This document shows positions 14,130-21,518 of a stretch of 31,762 nt of DNA, in pieces. The stretch spans positions 1 through 31,762 of the forward strand of contig NZ_JBNPMZ010000028.1 of the NCBI RefSeq assembly GCF_050314255.1, in the 5' to 3' direction. Each line of letters begins with the position of its first letter. Position 1 is the stretch's first letter. The stretch comes from Claveliimonas sp034178805. GTDB taxonomy: Bacteria; Bacillota; Clostridia; Lachnospirales; Lachnospiraceae. The notes under the pieces are model-generated. The model was not told the DNA's origin. It worked only from the letters and a program-made list of their open reading frames with translations, and searched no databases. The translations under genes and the position numbers were made by a program.

Positions 14130-14990
14130 ATGAAAGAAATGAAAATGAGAAAAAAGCATCTTTTTTGTGACGAGAAAGATAACACACATTTCTATAAAAT
14201 CGGTATGTTTGCCAACATGAATCGTGTAACTATTAAGACGCTTCGTTATTATGATGAGCAAAAACTGCTGGTTCCGGTATATGTGGATGAGGAAAATGGT
14301 TATCGTTATTATGAGGCAGGACAGATGGCAGATCTGCATCGGATTATGGCATTAAAAAGCATGGGATTCTCTATCGATGATATTCGAAAAATCATGGACG
14401 GGGCAGAGGAAAAATCTCTGTTACTTGCTAAAAAGCAGGAAATATTAACAGAAATTGCGGCACTTACTAACAAACTGGCACAGGTGGAAAGTTATCTTGC
14501 AAAAGACAGTGTCAACCTGTCTGCCCCCGTTCTCATCAAAGAAATTTCGGAAGTAATTGTATGTACCATGGAACAGAGAATTCAGTCTTACGATGCACTG
14601 TTTGAGCTCATGCCGGAAATGGGAGCAAAGATGGAGCAGCTTGGCTGTGTATGTGCTCAGCCGGAGTATTGTTTTACTCACTATCTGGAGCCGGGATATA
14701 AGGAAGAAGATATATTGGTTGAAATTTGCCAGTCAGTGACAGAGAAAAAACAGGACTATGAGCAGTTAACATTTAAGGTATTGCCTAAGGTACCTAAGGC
14801 AGCATGCATTTTTCATAAGGGCTCTTATAATACCCTTCATAAATCATATGCAATGTTGCTTCAATACATTGAAGAAAATGGGTATGAGATTTGCGGAAAT
14901 ATCAGAGAGTCTTATATCGATGGTGTGTGGAATAAGGAATCAGAGCAGGAATGGCTCACGGAGATACAGATTCCGGTGCAGTCATTTTAG
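14130..14990 (+). CDS. MerR-family activator with GyrI-like effector domain
   Basis: 286 aa. After an unusual charged leader of about 22 residues, the MerR HTH reads FYKIGMFANMNRVTIKTLRY YDEQ, with the wing ENGYRYYEAGQMADLHRI. A coiled-coil linker (about 85-125) follows, then a GyrI/BmrR-like ligand domain (130-286) with IFHKGSYNTLHKSY and a typical YIDG...EWLTEIQIPV end. This class binds hydrophobic cations or drugs and twists long-spacer promoters. It likely activates its own operon. AAGGAGA sits before ATG 14130. Confidence 0.85.
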   Translation: MKEMKMRKKHLFCDEKDNTHFYKIGMFANMNRVTIKTLRYYDEQKLLVPVYVDEENGYRYYEAGQMADLHRIMALKSMGFSIDDIRKIMDGAEEKSLLLAKKQEILTEIAALTNKLAQVESYLAKDSVNLSAPVLIKEISEVIVCTMEQRIQSYDALFELMPEMGAKMEQLGCVCAQPEYCFTHYLEPGYKEEDILVEICQSVTEKKQDYEQLTFKVLPKVPKAACIFHKGSYNTLHKSYAMLLQYIEENGYEICGNIRESYIDGVWNKESEQEWLTEIQIPVQSF

Positions 14991-14999
14991 AGATAATAG

Positions 15000-15101
15000 A
15001 ATTTGAAAGGATTTGAGATTGCAATCGAGGAATCTGATTCACTTTGCGTTATGAGTACCTATGGGGCAATCAATTTGTCTTTTGGTACAATCATTCCTTG
15101 A
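15000..15101 (+). pseudogene. Fragment of a GH3 beta-glucosidase-type gene
   Basis: An open frame of about 33 codons reads LKGFEIAIEESDSLCVMSTY followed by GAINLSFGT. This matches the conserved stretch of glycoside hydrolase family 3 in which the substrate-binding MSTYNAING-type loop follows the KGFE helix. The fragment has no start and ends at TGA 15099-15101, overlapping the -35 of the next promoter. Confidence 0.6.
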
Positions 15102-15147
15102 TAAAAAATGTAATATCTTGCATAATATATGTAACATCTTGTATATT
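15098..15147 (+). promoter_or_regulatory. MarR-unit promoter with overlapping repeated operator
   Basis: TTGATA (15098-15103), 17 bp, CATAAT (15121-15126). Two 19-bp near-identical units, ATGTAATATCTTGCATAAT (15108) and ATGTAACATCTTGTATATT (15129), start 21 bp apart, two helical turns, and cover the -10. TTGCATAATATATGTAA across the -10 is also a near-palindrome. This is a likely MarR autoregulatory site. Confidence 0.6.
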
Positions 15148-15160
15148 AAGGAGGATTTAA

Positions 15161-15544
15161 ATGAGTTTTGATTTATCAGTAAGTAATCTCAATACTGAGA
15201 ATATAGATGCACCCTATTATCTGATTGGATTAATCAATCGTTTTAATAACAGTTTCCAGGCAGCAGCAGACAACATTTTTGAGGAATTAAGTTGGAAGCA
15301 GATTCTGTCTAAATTGGAAAAACAGGGTTTTGTGGAAGTTCATCAGGATTCTTCGGATAAAAGAAAGCAGCGAATAATTCTCACTGATAAAGCAAAGGTG
15401 TTCCGTATACTTTATGATGAACCGAGTAAACAGGCTATACAGTTGATATTTGGAAATATAAGTGAAGAAGAATTGCTTACAACAATATCGGTATTTACCA
15501 GACTGAACAAAAATGTGGATAAACTGAAAGGACGGATGGAATGA
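15161..15544 (+). CDS. MarR-family regulator with an internal deletion
   Basis: 127 aa. The N-terminus (LNTENIDAPYYLIGLINRFN) and wing region (SKLEKQGFVEVHQDSSDKRK then QRIILTDKA) are normal MarR. However, FEELSWKQ is joined directly to ILSKLEKQG, whereas relatives have about 35 residues between, including the HTH positioning helix and most of the recognition helix. The frame is kept, so a short protein is made, but sequence-specific binding is doubtful. AAGGAGG lies before ATG 15161. It overlaps the flavodoxin gene by 4 bp. Confidence 0.75.
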   Translation: MSFDLSVSNLNTENIDAPYYLIGLINRFNNSFQAAADNIFEELSWKQILSKLEKQGFVEVHQDSSDKRKQRIILTDKAKVFRILYDEPSKQAIQLIFGNISEEELLTTISVFTRLNKNVDKLKGRME

Positions 15545-16092
15545 TGAAGTATATTGTGATGTATTCATCAAAATACGGAAGTACACAAAAATATGCAAAG
15601 TGGATTGGAGAAGCTCTTTCCTGTGAAGTAAAGGATATCCGGGAAATTTCTTCAGGCATGCTGCAAAAATATGATGTTGTTATTCATGGCGGAAGCCTTT
15701 ATGCCGGGGGAGTAAGCGGCATGAAACAGCTTGTAAAGCTGTATCCAGTAATTAGTGATAAGAAGCTGATTCTATTTACCTGCGGACTGGCTGATCCGAC
15801 ATCGTCACAAAATATTATGCATATTGAGAATGGTGTCGCAAAGGCTGTATCTAAAGATATGTATGATAATATGAAACAATTTCATTTCCGGGGAGGCATT
15901 GATTACAGCAGGTTGTCTCTGATTCACAAGATGATGATGTGGATGCTGTGCCAGACAATGAAAAAGAAAGGATACAATAATTTGTCTGATGAAGATAAGT
16001 TAATGCTGGATACATATGGTAAACAAATTGATTTTTCAGATAAGAGCACAATTAAACTGCTGGTTGATTATGCTACGACTTACCGAACGTAA
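15541..16092 (+). CDS. Flavodoxin-domain protein (HemG-like)
   Basis: 183 aa. The FMN phosphate loop is YSSKYGSTQKYAKWI near the N-terminus; VVIHGGSLYAGG and LFTCGLADP follow the flavodoxin/protoporphyrinogen-oxidase-HemG pattern; the C-terminal half is helical with a hydrophobic MMMWMLCQTM. It is probably an FMN electron carrier or quinone-linked reductase in the cytoplasm, with no other heme genes nearby. ATG 15541 overlaps the MarR stop, so it is translationally coupled to that regulator. Confidence 0.8.
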   Translation: MMKYIVMYSSKYGSTQKYAKWIGEALSCEVKDIREISSGMLQKYDVVIHGGSLYAGGVSGMKQLVKLYPVISDKKLILFTCGLADPTSSQNIMHIENGVAKAVSKDMYDNMKQFHFRGGIDYSRLSLIHKMMMWMLCQTMKKKGYNNLSDEDKLMLDTYGKQIDFSDKSTIKLLVDYATTYRT

Positions 16093-16118
16093 TTCTACAA
16101 AATAGTAAATAGTTCTTC

Positions 16119-16166
16119 TTGACAGCAGAAAAGAACTAGCTTATAATAAGGCTAATGATAATTAGC
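16119..16166 (+). promoter_or_regulatory. Consensus promoter and TetR operator
   Basis: TTGACA (16119-16124), 17 bp, TATAAT (16142-16147): a near-perfect sigma-A promoter. Immediately downstream lies the perfect inverted repeat GCTAAT-GATA-ATTAGC (16151-16166), placed to block transcription. The adjacent TetR gene at 16185 is the probable binder. The operator has the same 6-4-6 form as that before the TetR at 30038. Confidence 0.8.
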
Positions 16167-16184
16167 TTTATGGGAGAGATAACG

Positions 16185-16808
16185 ATGAACACAAAACAAA
16201 AAATACTTTTGGAATCACTGCGATTGTTTTCACAAAGAGGATATGATGCAGTGAGTGTTGAGCAGATTGCTGCTGCGGTCGGAATAAAAGCTCCTTCTTT
16301 ATATAAGCATTACAAGAGCAAGCAGGAAATTTTTGATGCAATATTTGAAGAAACAGCCAGAAGATACGAAGACTTTACGGATACGATTTCTGTTCATGTA
16401 ACGGATTCTGAACAGGATGTAACCGTATTTGAAAAAATTACTGCGGATGATCTTGTTCAAAAGGTAAAATCTCTGATTGAGTATTCTCTGCATGATGAGT
16501 ATGTCAGCAGGTTCAGGCGGATGATGACCATTGAACAGTTTCGGTCTCCGGAACTGTCAGAGCTTTATTCGAGGAGATATGTCAATCAGATCCATGATTA
16601 TCACAGTGGGTTATTTACAAAAATGATTGCAGCCGGTGTGCTGGAAGATGAAGATCCTGTCATTCTTGCAATGATGTATGATGCACCGATTCTTGTTATG
16701 CTGGGTGAGTGTGACAGACATCCGGAAAAAGAGGAAGAATACATGAAAAAATTAGAGGCACATGTCAGATTGTTTTATAAGACCTTTAACCGTAATGGAA
16801 AAGAATAA
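16185..16808 (+). CDS. TetR/AcrR regulator
   Basis: 207 aa. HTH residues run from SLRLFSQRGYDAVSVEQIAA to GIKAPSLYKHYKSKQEIFDA. The C-terminal ligand domain is helical (VKSLIEYSLHDEYVSRFRRM). It shares segment order and wording with the TetR at 30038 (both have SLY.H.KSKQEIFD, Y.SRF.R and EQ..(S/N)PE), so they are paralogs. The start at 16185 follows GGGAGAG; an upstream in-frame ATG at 16155 would lie inside the operator. It probably controls itself and the flavodoxin-DUF998-VOC genes by induction. Confidence 0.85.
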   Translation: MNTKQKILLESLRLFSQRGYDAVSVEQIAAAVGIKAPSLYKHYKSKQEIFDAIFEETARRYEDFTDTISVHVTDSEQDVTVFEKITADDLVQKVKSLIEYSLHDEYVSRFRRMMTIEQFRSPELSELYSRRYVNQIHDYHSGLFTKMIAAGVLEDEDPVILAMMYDAPILVMLGECDRHPEKEEEYMKKLEAHVRLFYKTFNRNGKE

Positions 16809-16821
16809 TGAGCCAGACGCA

Positions 16822-16868
16822 AAAGACGCAGTGCTGAATGAGGAAACTATTCAGTTACTGTGCTTTTT
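16822..16868 (+). terminator. Hairpin terminator or attenuator after TetR
   Basis: GCAGTGCTGAAT (16828-16839) pairs with ATTCAGTTACTGTGC (16849-16863), allowing G-T wobbles and one bulge, and six T's follow at 16864-16869. It shares a left arm, CCAGACGCAAAAGACGCAGTG, with the hairpin at 25386. It sits between TetR and flavodoxin genes, so it would reduce rather than block read-through. Confidence 0.6.
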
Positions 16869-16888
16869 TCTGTCAGAAAGGAAGAAAA

Positions 16889-17428
16889 ATGATGAAAGCA
16901 ATTGTTTACACAACGAACACAGGAAACACAGAGAGATATGCAAAGATGCTTGGGCAGCGGATCGGTTTGCCGGTTTATGCTTTAGAGGATGCAAAAAAAT
17001 TTTTGGAAAAGGGGACTGGGATCATTTATCTTGGATGGATCATGGCAAGTGGTATTAAAGGATATAAAGATGCGGAAAAGCATTTTTGTATCCGTATGGT
17101 CTGCGCCGTCGGTATGGGGGCAACCGGGACACAGCTTCAGGAAGTCAGAAATAAGAATCAAATTCCCCTGTCAACAGAGGTTTTTACCCTGCAGGGAGGT
17201 TTTGATATGGAAAAACTTCGAGGAGTAAACAAACTGATGATGAGTATGATGATGAAAACGGCGGGAAAAGCACTTGTTGAAAAAGCAGACAGAACTCCGG
17301 AAGAGGATGATATGCTGGATCTGATGATGCATGGAGGCAGCCGGGTAAGTATGGAAAATCTTTCAGAACCTATCAAGTGGTATGAACAGTTACAAACTTG
17401 TATTACAAAGGAGAGACGAGAAAAATGA
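16889..17428 (+). CDS. Flavodoxin-like protein
   Basis: 179 aa. The phosphate-binding loop YTTNTGNTERYAKML is at the N-terminus, with IIYLGWIMASGIKGY and VCAVGMGATGT completing the flavodoxin sheet. It probably carries FMN and transfers electrons in the cytoplasm. It differs from the 15541 protein in lacking the HGGSLYAGG motif. The frame opens at 16838 inside the hairpin, but AAGGAAG precedes ATG 16889, which starts the first strand. It is followed by a 4-bp overlap with the DUF998 gene. Confidence 0.8.
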   Translation: MMKAIVYTTNTGNTERYAKMLGQRIGLPVYALEDAKKFLEKGTGIIYLGWIMASGIKGYKDAEKHFCIRMVCAVGMGATGTQLQEVRNKNQIPLSTEVFTLQGGFDMEKLRGVNKLMMSMMMKTAGKALVEKADRTPEEDDMLDLMMHGGSRVSMENLSEPIKWYEQLQTCITKERREK

Positions 17429-18069
17429 ACGAAAAACTAATAAGAAAACTGGGATTACTGGGGATTGTAAGTTTACTATCCTACACAGCAGCTGTTGTTT
17501 TGTCGCCGCTTGCTTATCCGGGATACAACTGGATTTCACAGGCTGTCAGCGATCTTTCTGCTGATTCTGCACCGTCCAGAGTGCTCTGGAATCAGCTGGG
17601 TGCGCTCTATATGCCATGTGGTATTGTCTGTGTGACCATGTGCTGTGTGACGATTAAAGAACACTATAATCGGGTCTTGAGGATGGGGGTATACTTGTTT
17701 GCAATTATGAATTGGATTTCTGCAGTAGGATACAATATGTTTCCATTGGTGGATGCAGGTATATCCGGGCGATTTCAGGATATTATGCACCTGGTTGTAA
17801 CAATGGCAGTGGTTATGCTGTCATGTGCTTCGCTGATGTTGATTGTATACGGAGGCTTGATTCAAAAAGAATGTCCGTCATTGGGAAAATGTGCACTGGC
17901 AGCACTTGCCATGATGATAACAGGTGCAGTTGGTACAGCAGTTTTGCCACATAATTACTTTGGAATACCAGAGAGATTCAGCGTATTTGCTGCATCTGGT
18001 TTCACAGCAGTTTTAGGAGTATACCTTTATATGGGATGGAAGGGAAAAGAAAATGTCAGTGATTGTTGA
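17425..18069 (+). CDS. DUF998 family membrane protein
   Basis: 214 aa with about six membrane segments. The DUF998 hallmark near the N-terminus is SPLAYPGYNWISQAVSDLSA, followed by NQLGALYMPCGI. The family consists of integral membrane proteins of unknown function, often next to regulators or redox genes. The ATGA overlap with the flavodoxin stop shows co-translation. ATG 17425 is preferred over 17398 because of GGAGAG upstream and the family's usual length. Confidence 0.8.
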   Translation: MNEKLIRKLGLLGIVSLLSYTAAVVLSPLAYPGYNWISQAVSDLSADSAPSRVLWNQLGALYMPCGIVCVTMCCVTIKEHYNRVLRMGVYLFAIMNWISAVGYNMFPLVDAGISGRFQDIMHLVVTMAVVMLSCASLMLIVYGGLIQKECPSLGKCALAALAMMITGAVGTAVLPHNYFGIPERFSVFAASGFTAVLGVYLYMGWKGKENVSDC

Positions 18070-18102
18070 ACTTGGAAAATTGTTCAGAAGGAGGAAAAAA
18101 TA

Positions 18103-18549
18103 ATGTTTCGATATGTCCATACGAATATTATTGCAAAAGATCATGAAAAGTTAATCGCATTTTATAAAAAGGTGTTTCATTGTAAAAGTATCGGAGAAAC
18201 ACGGGATCTGCGTGGGGAATGGCTCGATAAAATGACTGGAATATCAAATGCTCATATTGTTGGAGAGCATTTATGCCTGCCAGGTTACGAAGAGGATCAC
18301 CCTACAATTGAAATTTTCTCTTATGATGAGATGGAGACAGCAAATGTTCCACAGATAAACCGGTGTGGAATTGCACATTTGGCTTTTGAGGTAGATGATG
18401 TGGAAGAAACATTAAGAAACTTGCTTAAAGAGGGCGGAAGCCAGATCGGTGAAGTTGTAAAAGCAGACTATGATGATGGTCGAAAAGCAATATTTGTCTA
18501 TGCAACAGATTGTGAAGGAAACATTATTGAGCTGCAGAGTTGGAAATAA
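18103..18549 (+). CDS. VOC family (glyoxalase-like) protein
   Basis: 148 aa. Two beta-alpha-beta-beta-beta modules are visible: FRYVHTNIIAKDHEKLIAFY with VGEHLCLPGYEED, then GIAHLAFEVDDVEETL, ending in FVYATDCEGNIIELQSW. The metal-site pattern fits H6 or H9 with E of the 'NIIELQ' motif. Such proteins are glyoxalases, dioxygenases or drug-binding proteins. A perfect AGAAGGAGG precedes ATG 18103. It sits at the end of the TetR-flavodoxin-DUF998 unit and is possibly involved in detoxification, which is inference. Confidence 0.8.
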   Translation: MFRYVHTNIIAKDHEKLIAFYKKVFHCKSIGETRDLRGEWLDKMTGISNAHIVGEHLCLPGYEEDHPTIEIFSYDEMETANVPQINRCGIAHLAFEVDDVEETLRNLLKEGGSQIGEVVKADYDDGRKAIFVYATDCEGNIIELQSWK

Positions 18550-18633
18550 CTCTCCCGTGGAAATGTGTGGTTTTATATTTTAAAAATGAGAGAATTGTGT
18601 TGATGAAAACTTGAATTTATGGTGGTGGATAAT

Positions 18634-19068
18634 ATGGAATGGTTTAATGTTTTTGGACTGATTTTTATTGTAGTCGTTATGATACCCAATATTGTATTTG
18701 CGATTAAGTGCAAAGATGGCTTTGATAATAAGTGGAACAATAAATATGTTGAGGTCATAGAACAAGTAGGGAGATTTGGTTGTTTCGGATTCATGATAAT
18801 CAATATTCCGGGAACTTGGTTCGGGTGGTGGTCTGACGAAGCATTTGCACTATATCTGATTGTAGATGCCATATTGGTAATGCTTTATTGTGCAATTTGG
18901 ATTATATGTTTTAAGAAAAGCAGCATTTTCAGAGCATTAGCACTTTCTATTATTCCTTCAATTTTGTTCCTATTTAGTGGGATTATGAGTAGGTCAGTGT
19001 TATTGATCATTGCATCAGTATTATTTGCACCAAGTCATATTGTGATTTCATATAGAAATGCAAAATAA
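18634..19068 (+). CDS. Four-TM hypothetical membrane protein
   Basis: 144 aa with four hydrophobic helices (about 5-24, 45-64, 72-94, 103-138). Notable segments are FAIKCKDGFDNKWNNK between helices 1 and 2 and the aromatic GTWFGWWSDEAFALY after helix 2. Homologous proteins of this kind recur in Clostridia to my knowledge, but no role is established. ATG 18634 has GGTGGTGG before it; ATG 18619 is a weaker alternative. It has no obvious promoter of its own. Confidence 0.65.
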   Translation: MEWFNVFGLIFIVVVMIPNIVFAIKCKDGFDNKWNNKYVEVIEQVGRFGCFGFMIINIPGTWFGWWSDEAFALYLIVDAILVMLYCAIWIICFKKSSIFRALALSIIPSILFLFSGIMSRSVLLIIASVLFAPSHIVISYRNAK

Positions 19069-19135
19069 TATTTGAAAAATCCAGTTTGTCGGAATCACTA
19101 TCTAAATCTGGAATTTATAAGGAGAAAACACATAA

Positions 19136-19452
19136 ATGATAGGAATTTATTTAAGTGGAACAGGAAATACGAAGCACTGCGTTGAAAAGCTATTATATTT
19201 GCTGGATGATACTGCAAAAAGTGTTCCATACAATATTCTAATGCGCCCTTTATGGTGCGCGATTTTATTAAAAGAAATGCTTCCTTATGGAAAGGGAAAA
19301 AAGTGTTTTGTGTAAATACAATGGGGCTTTTCAGTGGTGATGGAACAGGCTGTACAGCAAGAATTTTAAAGAAATATGGTGCAGAAATCCTGGGCAGTTA
19401 TCAACCACCTAAGTTTGTAGTAGCAAAACAGGCTGATATTTGGCGTGAATAA
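19136..19452 (+). pseudogene. Truncated copy of the EFR1 flavodoxin-ferredoxin gene
   Basis: From about 30 bp before its ATG through 19394, this region is nearly identical to 24404-24752. It has a 64-bp deletion (after GTGTTCC at 19227) that shifts the frame, and its 3' part is lost: after AEILG the sequence becomes an unrelated SYQPPKFVVAKQADIWRE and stops. No iron-sulfur motif remains. Both the shine-dalgarno and ATG are intact, so a short frame-shifted peptide could start. The intact sister gene is at 24430. Confidence 0.85.
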
Positions 19453-19545
19453 TCTAGGCTAATCAATCTCTGGAGAACAATTTATACAGGAAATGAAAAT
19501 GATGGATTATGATGAATAAAGTGACCTGCTCAAAGACACAGAAGA

Positions 19546-19662
19546 AATGGCGATTTTTCCGTCGGAGCATTATCAATTGTACTTCAAAAAATCGGAGAGT
19601 TTTCCATACAGGACATTGCTGCTGTAAAGCAATCGCTTGATACAATATGCAACTCAAAATAA
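19546..19662 (+). pseudogene. Relic of a second pentad-repeat XRE protein
   Basis: The frame reads NGDFSVGALSIVLQKIGEFS and then IQDIAAVKQSLDTI before TAA 19660-19662. GDFSVGAL is identical to a pentad block of the protein at 7341, and IG.....D..AVK..LDT matches its C-terminal helix. About 25 codons between those two parts are missing, and no HTH or start is present. Confidence 0.6.
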
Positions 19663-19695
19663 CAAAAATCATATAAATGCGTAAAGATAAGTTGG

Positions 19696-19723
19696 TAGAC
19701 AATTTGTAAGATTCTTTTATGAT
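19696..19723 (+). promoter_or_regulatory. Candidate promoter for the hydrolase-XRE unit
   Basis: TAGACA (19696-19701) and TATGAT (19718-19723) are 16 bp apart, 16-35 bp upstream of the hydrolase start region. The match is moderate. No operator-like dyad was noticed here. Confidence 0.4.
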
Positions 19724-19757
19724 AGAGATATAAATATTTATGAAAGGAATCGTAATC

Positions 19758-20843
19758 GTGGTGAAGAAAACAATGAGAATTATAGGAATCATATTTTTGT
19801 GTGTATTAGTAATTGGTGCGTTTATAGGATGTTATTTCTGTTATCAAAACCTCCATTGGTGGGAGAAAGACATGAAGAAACTTGCGAAATTGGGTGTTGT
19901 CGAAAAACAGGTCACTCTGCCAAATGGTAATGTTATCAATTATGGCGAGCTGCCGGGTGAAGGTCCCGCACTTTTACTCATTCATGGTCAGATGGGTTCC
20001 TGGGAAGATTACGCATCTGTGATGATCAAGTTGCACGAAAATTGGCACATATATGCGATTGATGTGTACGGACATGGAGAATCTGCGCATGAAGAAGAAT
20101 TATACTACTTAGACACAAATGGAAATGACATGATCTGGTTTATTGAGAATGTGATAAAGCAGAAAACCGTTGTGAGCGGTCATTCAAACGGAGCTTTGAC
20201 AGCTGCTTACATTGGTGCTTATGGTGGCGAGATGATAAAGGGTGTTGTGTTGGAAGATCCACCTGTATTTTCAACACAAGGAGAAAATTGGGAGAATAGC
20301 TTTGCATATCTGGATACTTACAAACCTTTACATGACTATATTTCTTCAGAGCAAACAGAATGCTGGCCGGCATATTACTTAAGGCATTGTTACTGGGGAA
20401 AATTGTTTATGAAGGATTCTATGCCGGGGATTGCAGATTACGCACAGCGTTATAGTGAGAAGCATCCGGGAGAAGAAGTAAAAATCTTCTTCATGCCATC
20501 CAGTGTAACCTGCGTTTTTCACTATGTGAACCAATACGACATGATGTACGGTGAACACTTTTATGATCTGACCTGGAACAATGGTATTAAGCACGAACAA
20601 ATGTTATCAGATATTAAAATTCCGTGCATATATTTGCATGCAAAAGAAGAAGTGGCAAATAACGGGGTTTATTTATGTGCTGCTTCAAGGAAACAGGCAG
20701 AAAGAGCCGTTGCATTAATAGGAGATAATTGTAGACTGATTGAAACAGAAAACAGCAATCATAATATTCACGGTACACACACGCAAATATATTTGAATGC
20801 AATCAATATCTTTTTGAAAGAAGGTATAGAGGAATATGATTAA
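19758..20843 (+). CDS. Membrane-anchored alpha/beta hydrolase
   Basis: About 361 aa. One N-terminal membrane segment (IIGIIFLCVLVIGAFIGCYF) with basic residues before it predicts a signal anchor, so the domain faces outside. ALLLIHGQMGSWEDYA holds the oxyanion HG, GHSNGALTAAY the nucleophile Ser, and ETENSNHNIHGTH the His. The substrate may be an extracellular ester or peptide; this is inference. Start choice: AAAGGA at 19743-19748 best serves GTG 19758; ATG 19740 is upstream but without a binding site. The next gene starts inside this one's last codons. Confidence 0.8.
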   Translation: MVKKTMRIIGIIFLCVLVIGAFIGCYFCYQNLHWWEKDMKKLAKLGVVEKQVTLPNGNVINYGELPGEGPALLLIHGQMGSWEDYASVMIKLHENWHIYAIDVYGHGESAHEEELYYLDTNGNDMIWFIENVIKQKTVVSGHSNGALTAAYIGAYGGEMIKGVVLEDPPVFSTQGENWENSFAYLDTYKPLHDYISSEQTECWPAYYLRHCYWGKLFMKDSMPGIADYAQRYSEKHPGEEVKIFFMPSSVTCVFHYVNQYDMMYGEHFYDLTWNNGIKHEQMLSDIKIPCIYLHAKEEVANNGVYLCAASRKQAERAVALIGDNCRLIETENSNHNIHGTHTQIYLNAINIFLKEGIEEYD

Positions 20844-21276
20844 AGAAAATATCCTGATGCTTCGTAATGTGAACGGATATTCACAGGAAGCAGTTGCAGA
20901 AAAGATTGGTATTTCCAGACAAGCCTATGCAAAATGGGAAAAAGGCGAAACTGTTCCGGATGTGGAGCGTTGTCAAAAACTGGCTGAATTATATGGTGTT
21001 ACACTTGATTCGCTTGTAAATTTCTCTGATAAGGTAGGTACCACTACTTTGCTACCGGAACCCAAAGGGAAACATATTTTTGGGACGACAAGAATCAATG
21101 ACCGGGGGCAAATTGTAATTCCCAAAAAAGCAAGGGATCTGTTCGACATTACGCCAGATGATGCGTTAATTATTTTGGGTGACGAAGAAGAGGGAATTGC
21201 TATCATTAAAGCAGATAAATTTGAGAAAAGACTAAATGATGCATGGAATCGAGTGAAACGCGAAATTGAAGAATAA
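20836..21276 (+). CDS. XRE regulator with AbrB-type second domain
   Basis: 146 aa. Residues 1-62 are a Cro/CI HTH (QEAVAEKIGISRQAYAKWEK), and residues about 80-125 are a SpoVT/AbrB swapped-hairpin domain with TTRINDRGQIVIPKKARDLF and DALIILGDEEEG. Two DNA-binding folds in one chain suggest a dimeric regulator with bipartite recognition. It overlaps the hydrolase stop by 8 bp and probably controls that unit. The inverted-repeat pair in front of the next gene (21339, 21374) is another possible target. Confidence 0.85.
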   Translation: MIKENILMLRNVNGYSQEAVAEKIGISRQAYAKWEKGETVPDVERCQKLAELYGVTLDSLVNFSDKVGTTTLLPEPKGKHIFGTTRINDRGQIVIPKKARDLFDITPDDALIILGDEEEGIAIIKADKFEKRLNDAWNRVKREIEE

Positions 21277-21330
21277 CAAATACAGTAAACAGTCGGGCGG
21301 TTCAATGTGTATAAAAAAATGATAATCCTC

Positions 21331-21387
21331 TTGACAAGTCTCATAATTGAGATTCGTATGAATATGCAACTAATCTCAAATGTGAGA
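21331..21387 (+). promoter_or_regulatory. Promoter with two TCTCA-N4-TGAGA operators
   Basis: TTGACA at 21331-21336 with a poor -10 (TCGTAT 21354-21359, 17 bp). Two inverted repeats share the same 5-4-5 arms: TCTCA-TAAT-TGAGA (21339-21352) in the spacer and TCTCA-AATG-TGAGA (21374-21387). Centres are 35 bp apart. One dimeric regulator likely binds both. Confidence 0.7.
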
Positions 21388-21518
21388 ATGGATGAAACAA
21401 TAGTGTTTATACGGGAGGTAACAATCATGAAACAATACGTCGGATCAACATTAAAAATGCATTACGAACATATCTGGTAATTATAGCGTTTGCAGTCATT
21501 GGTGGTATTACTGTTGGA

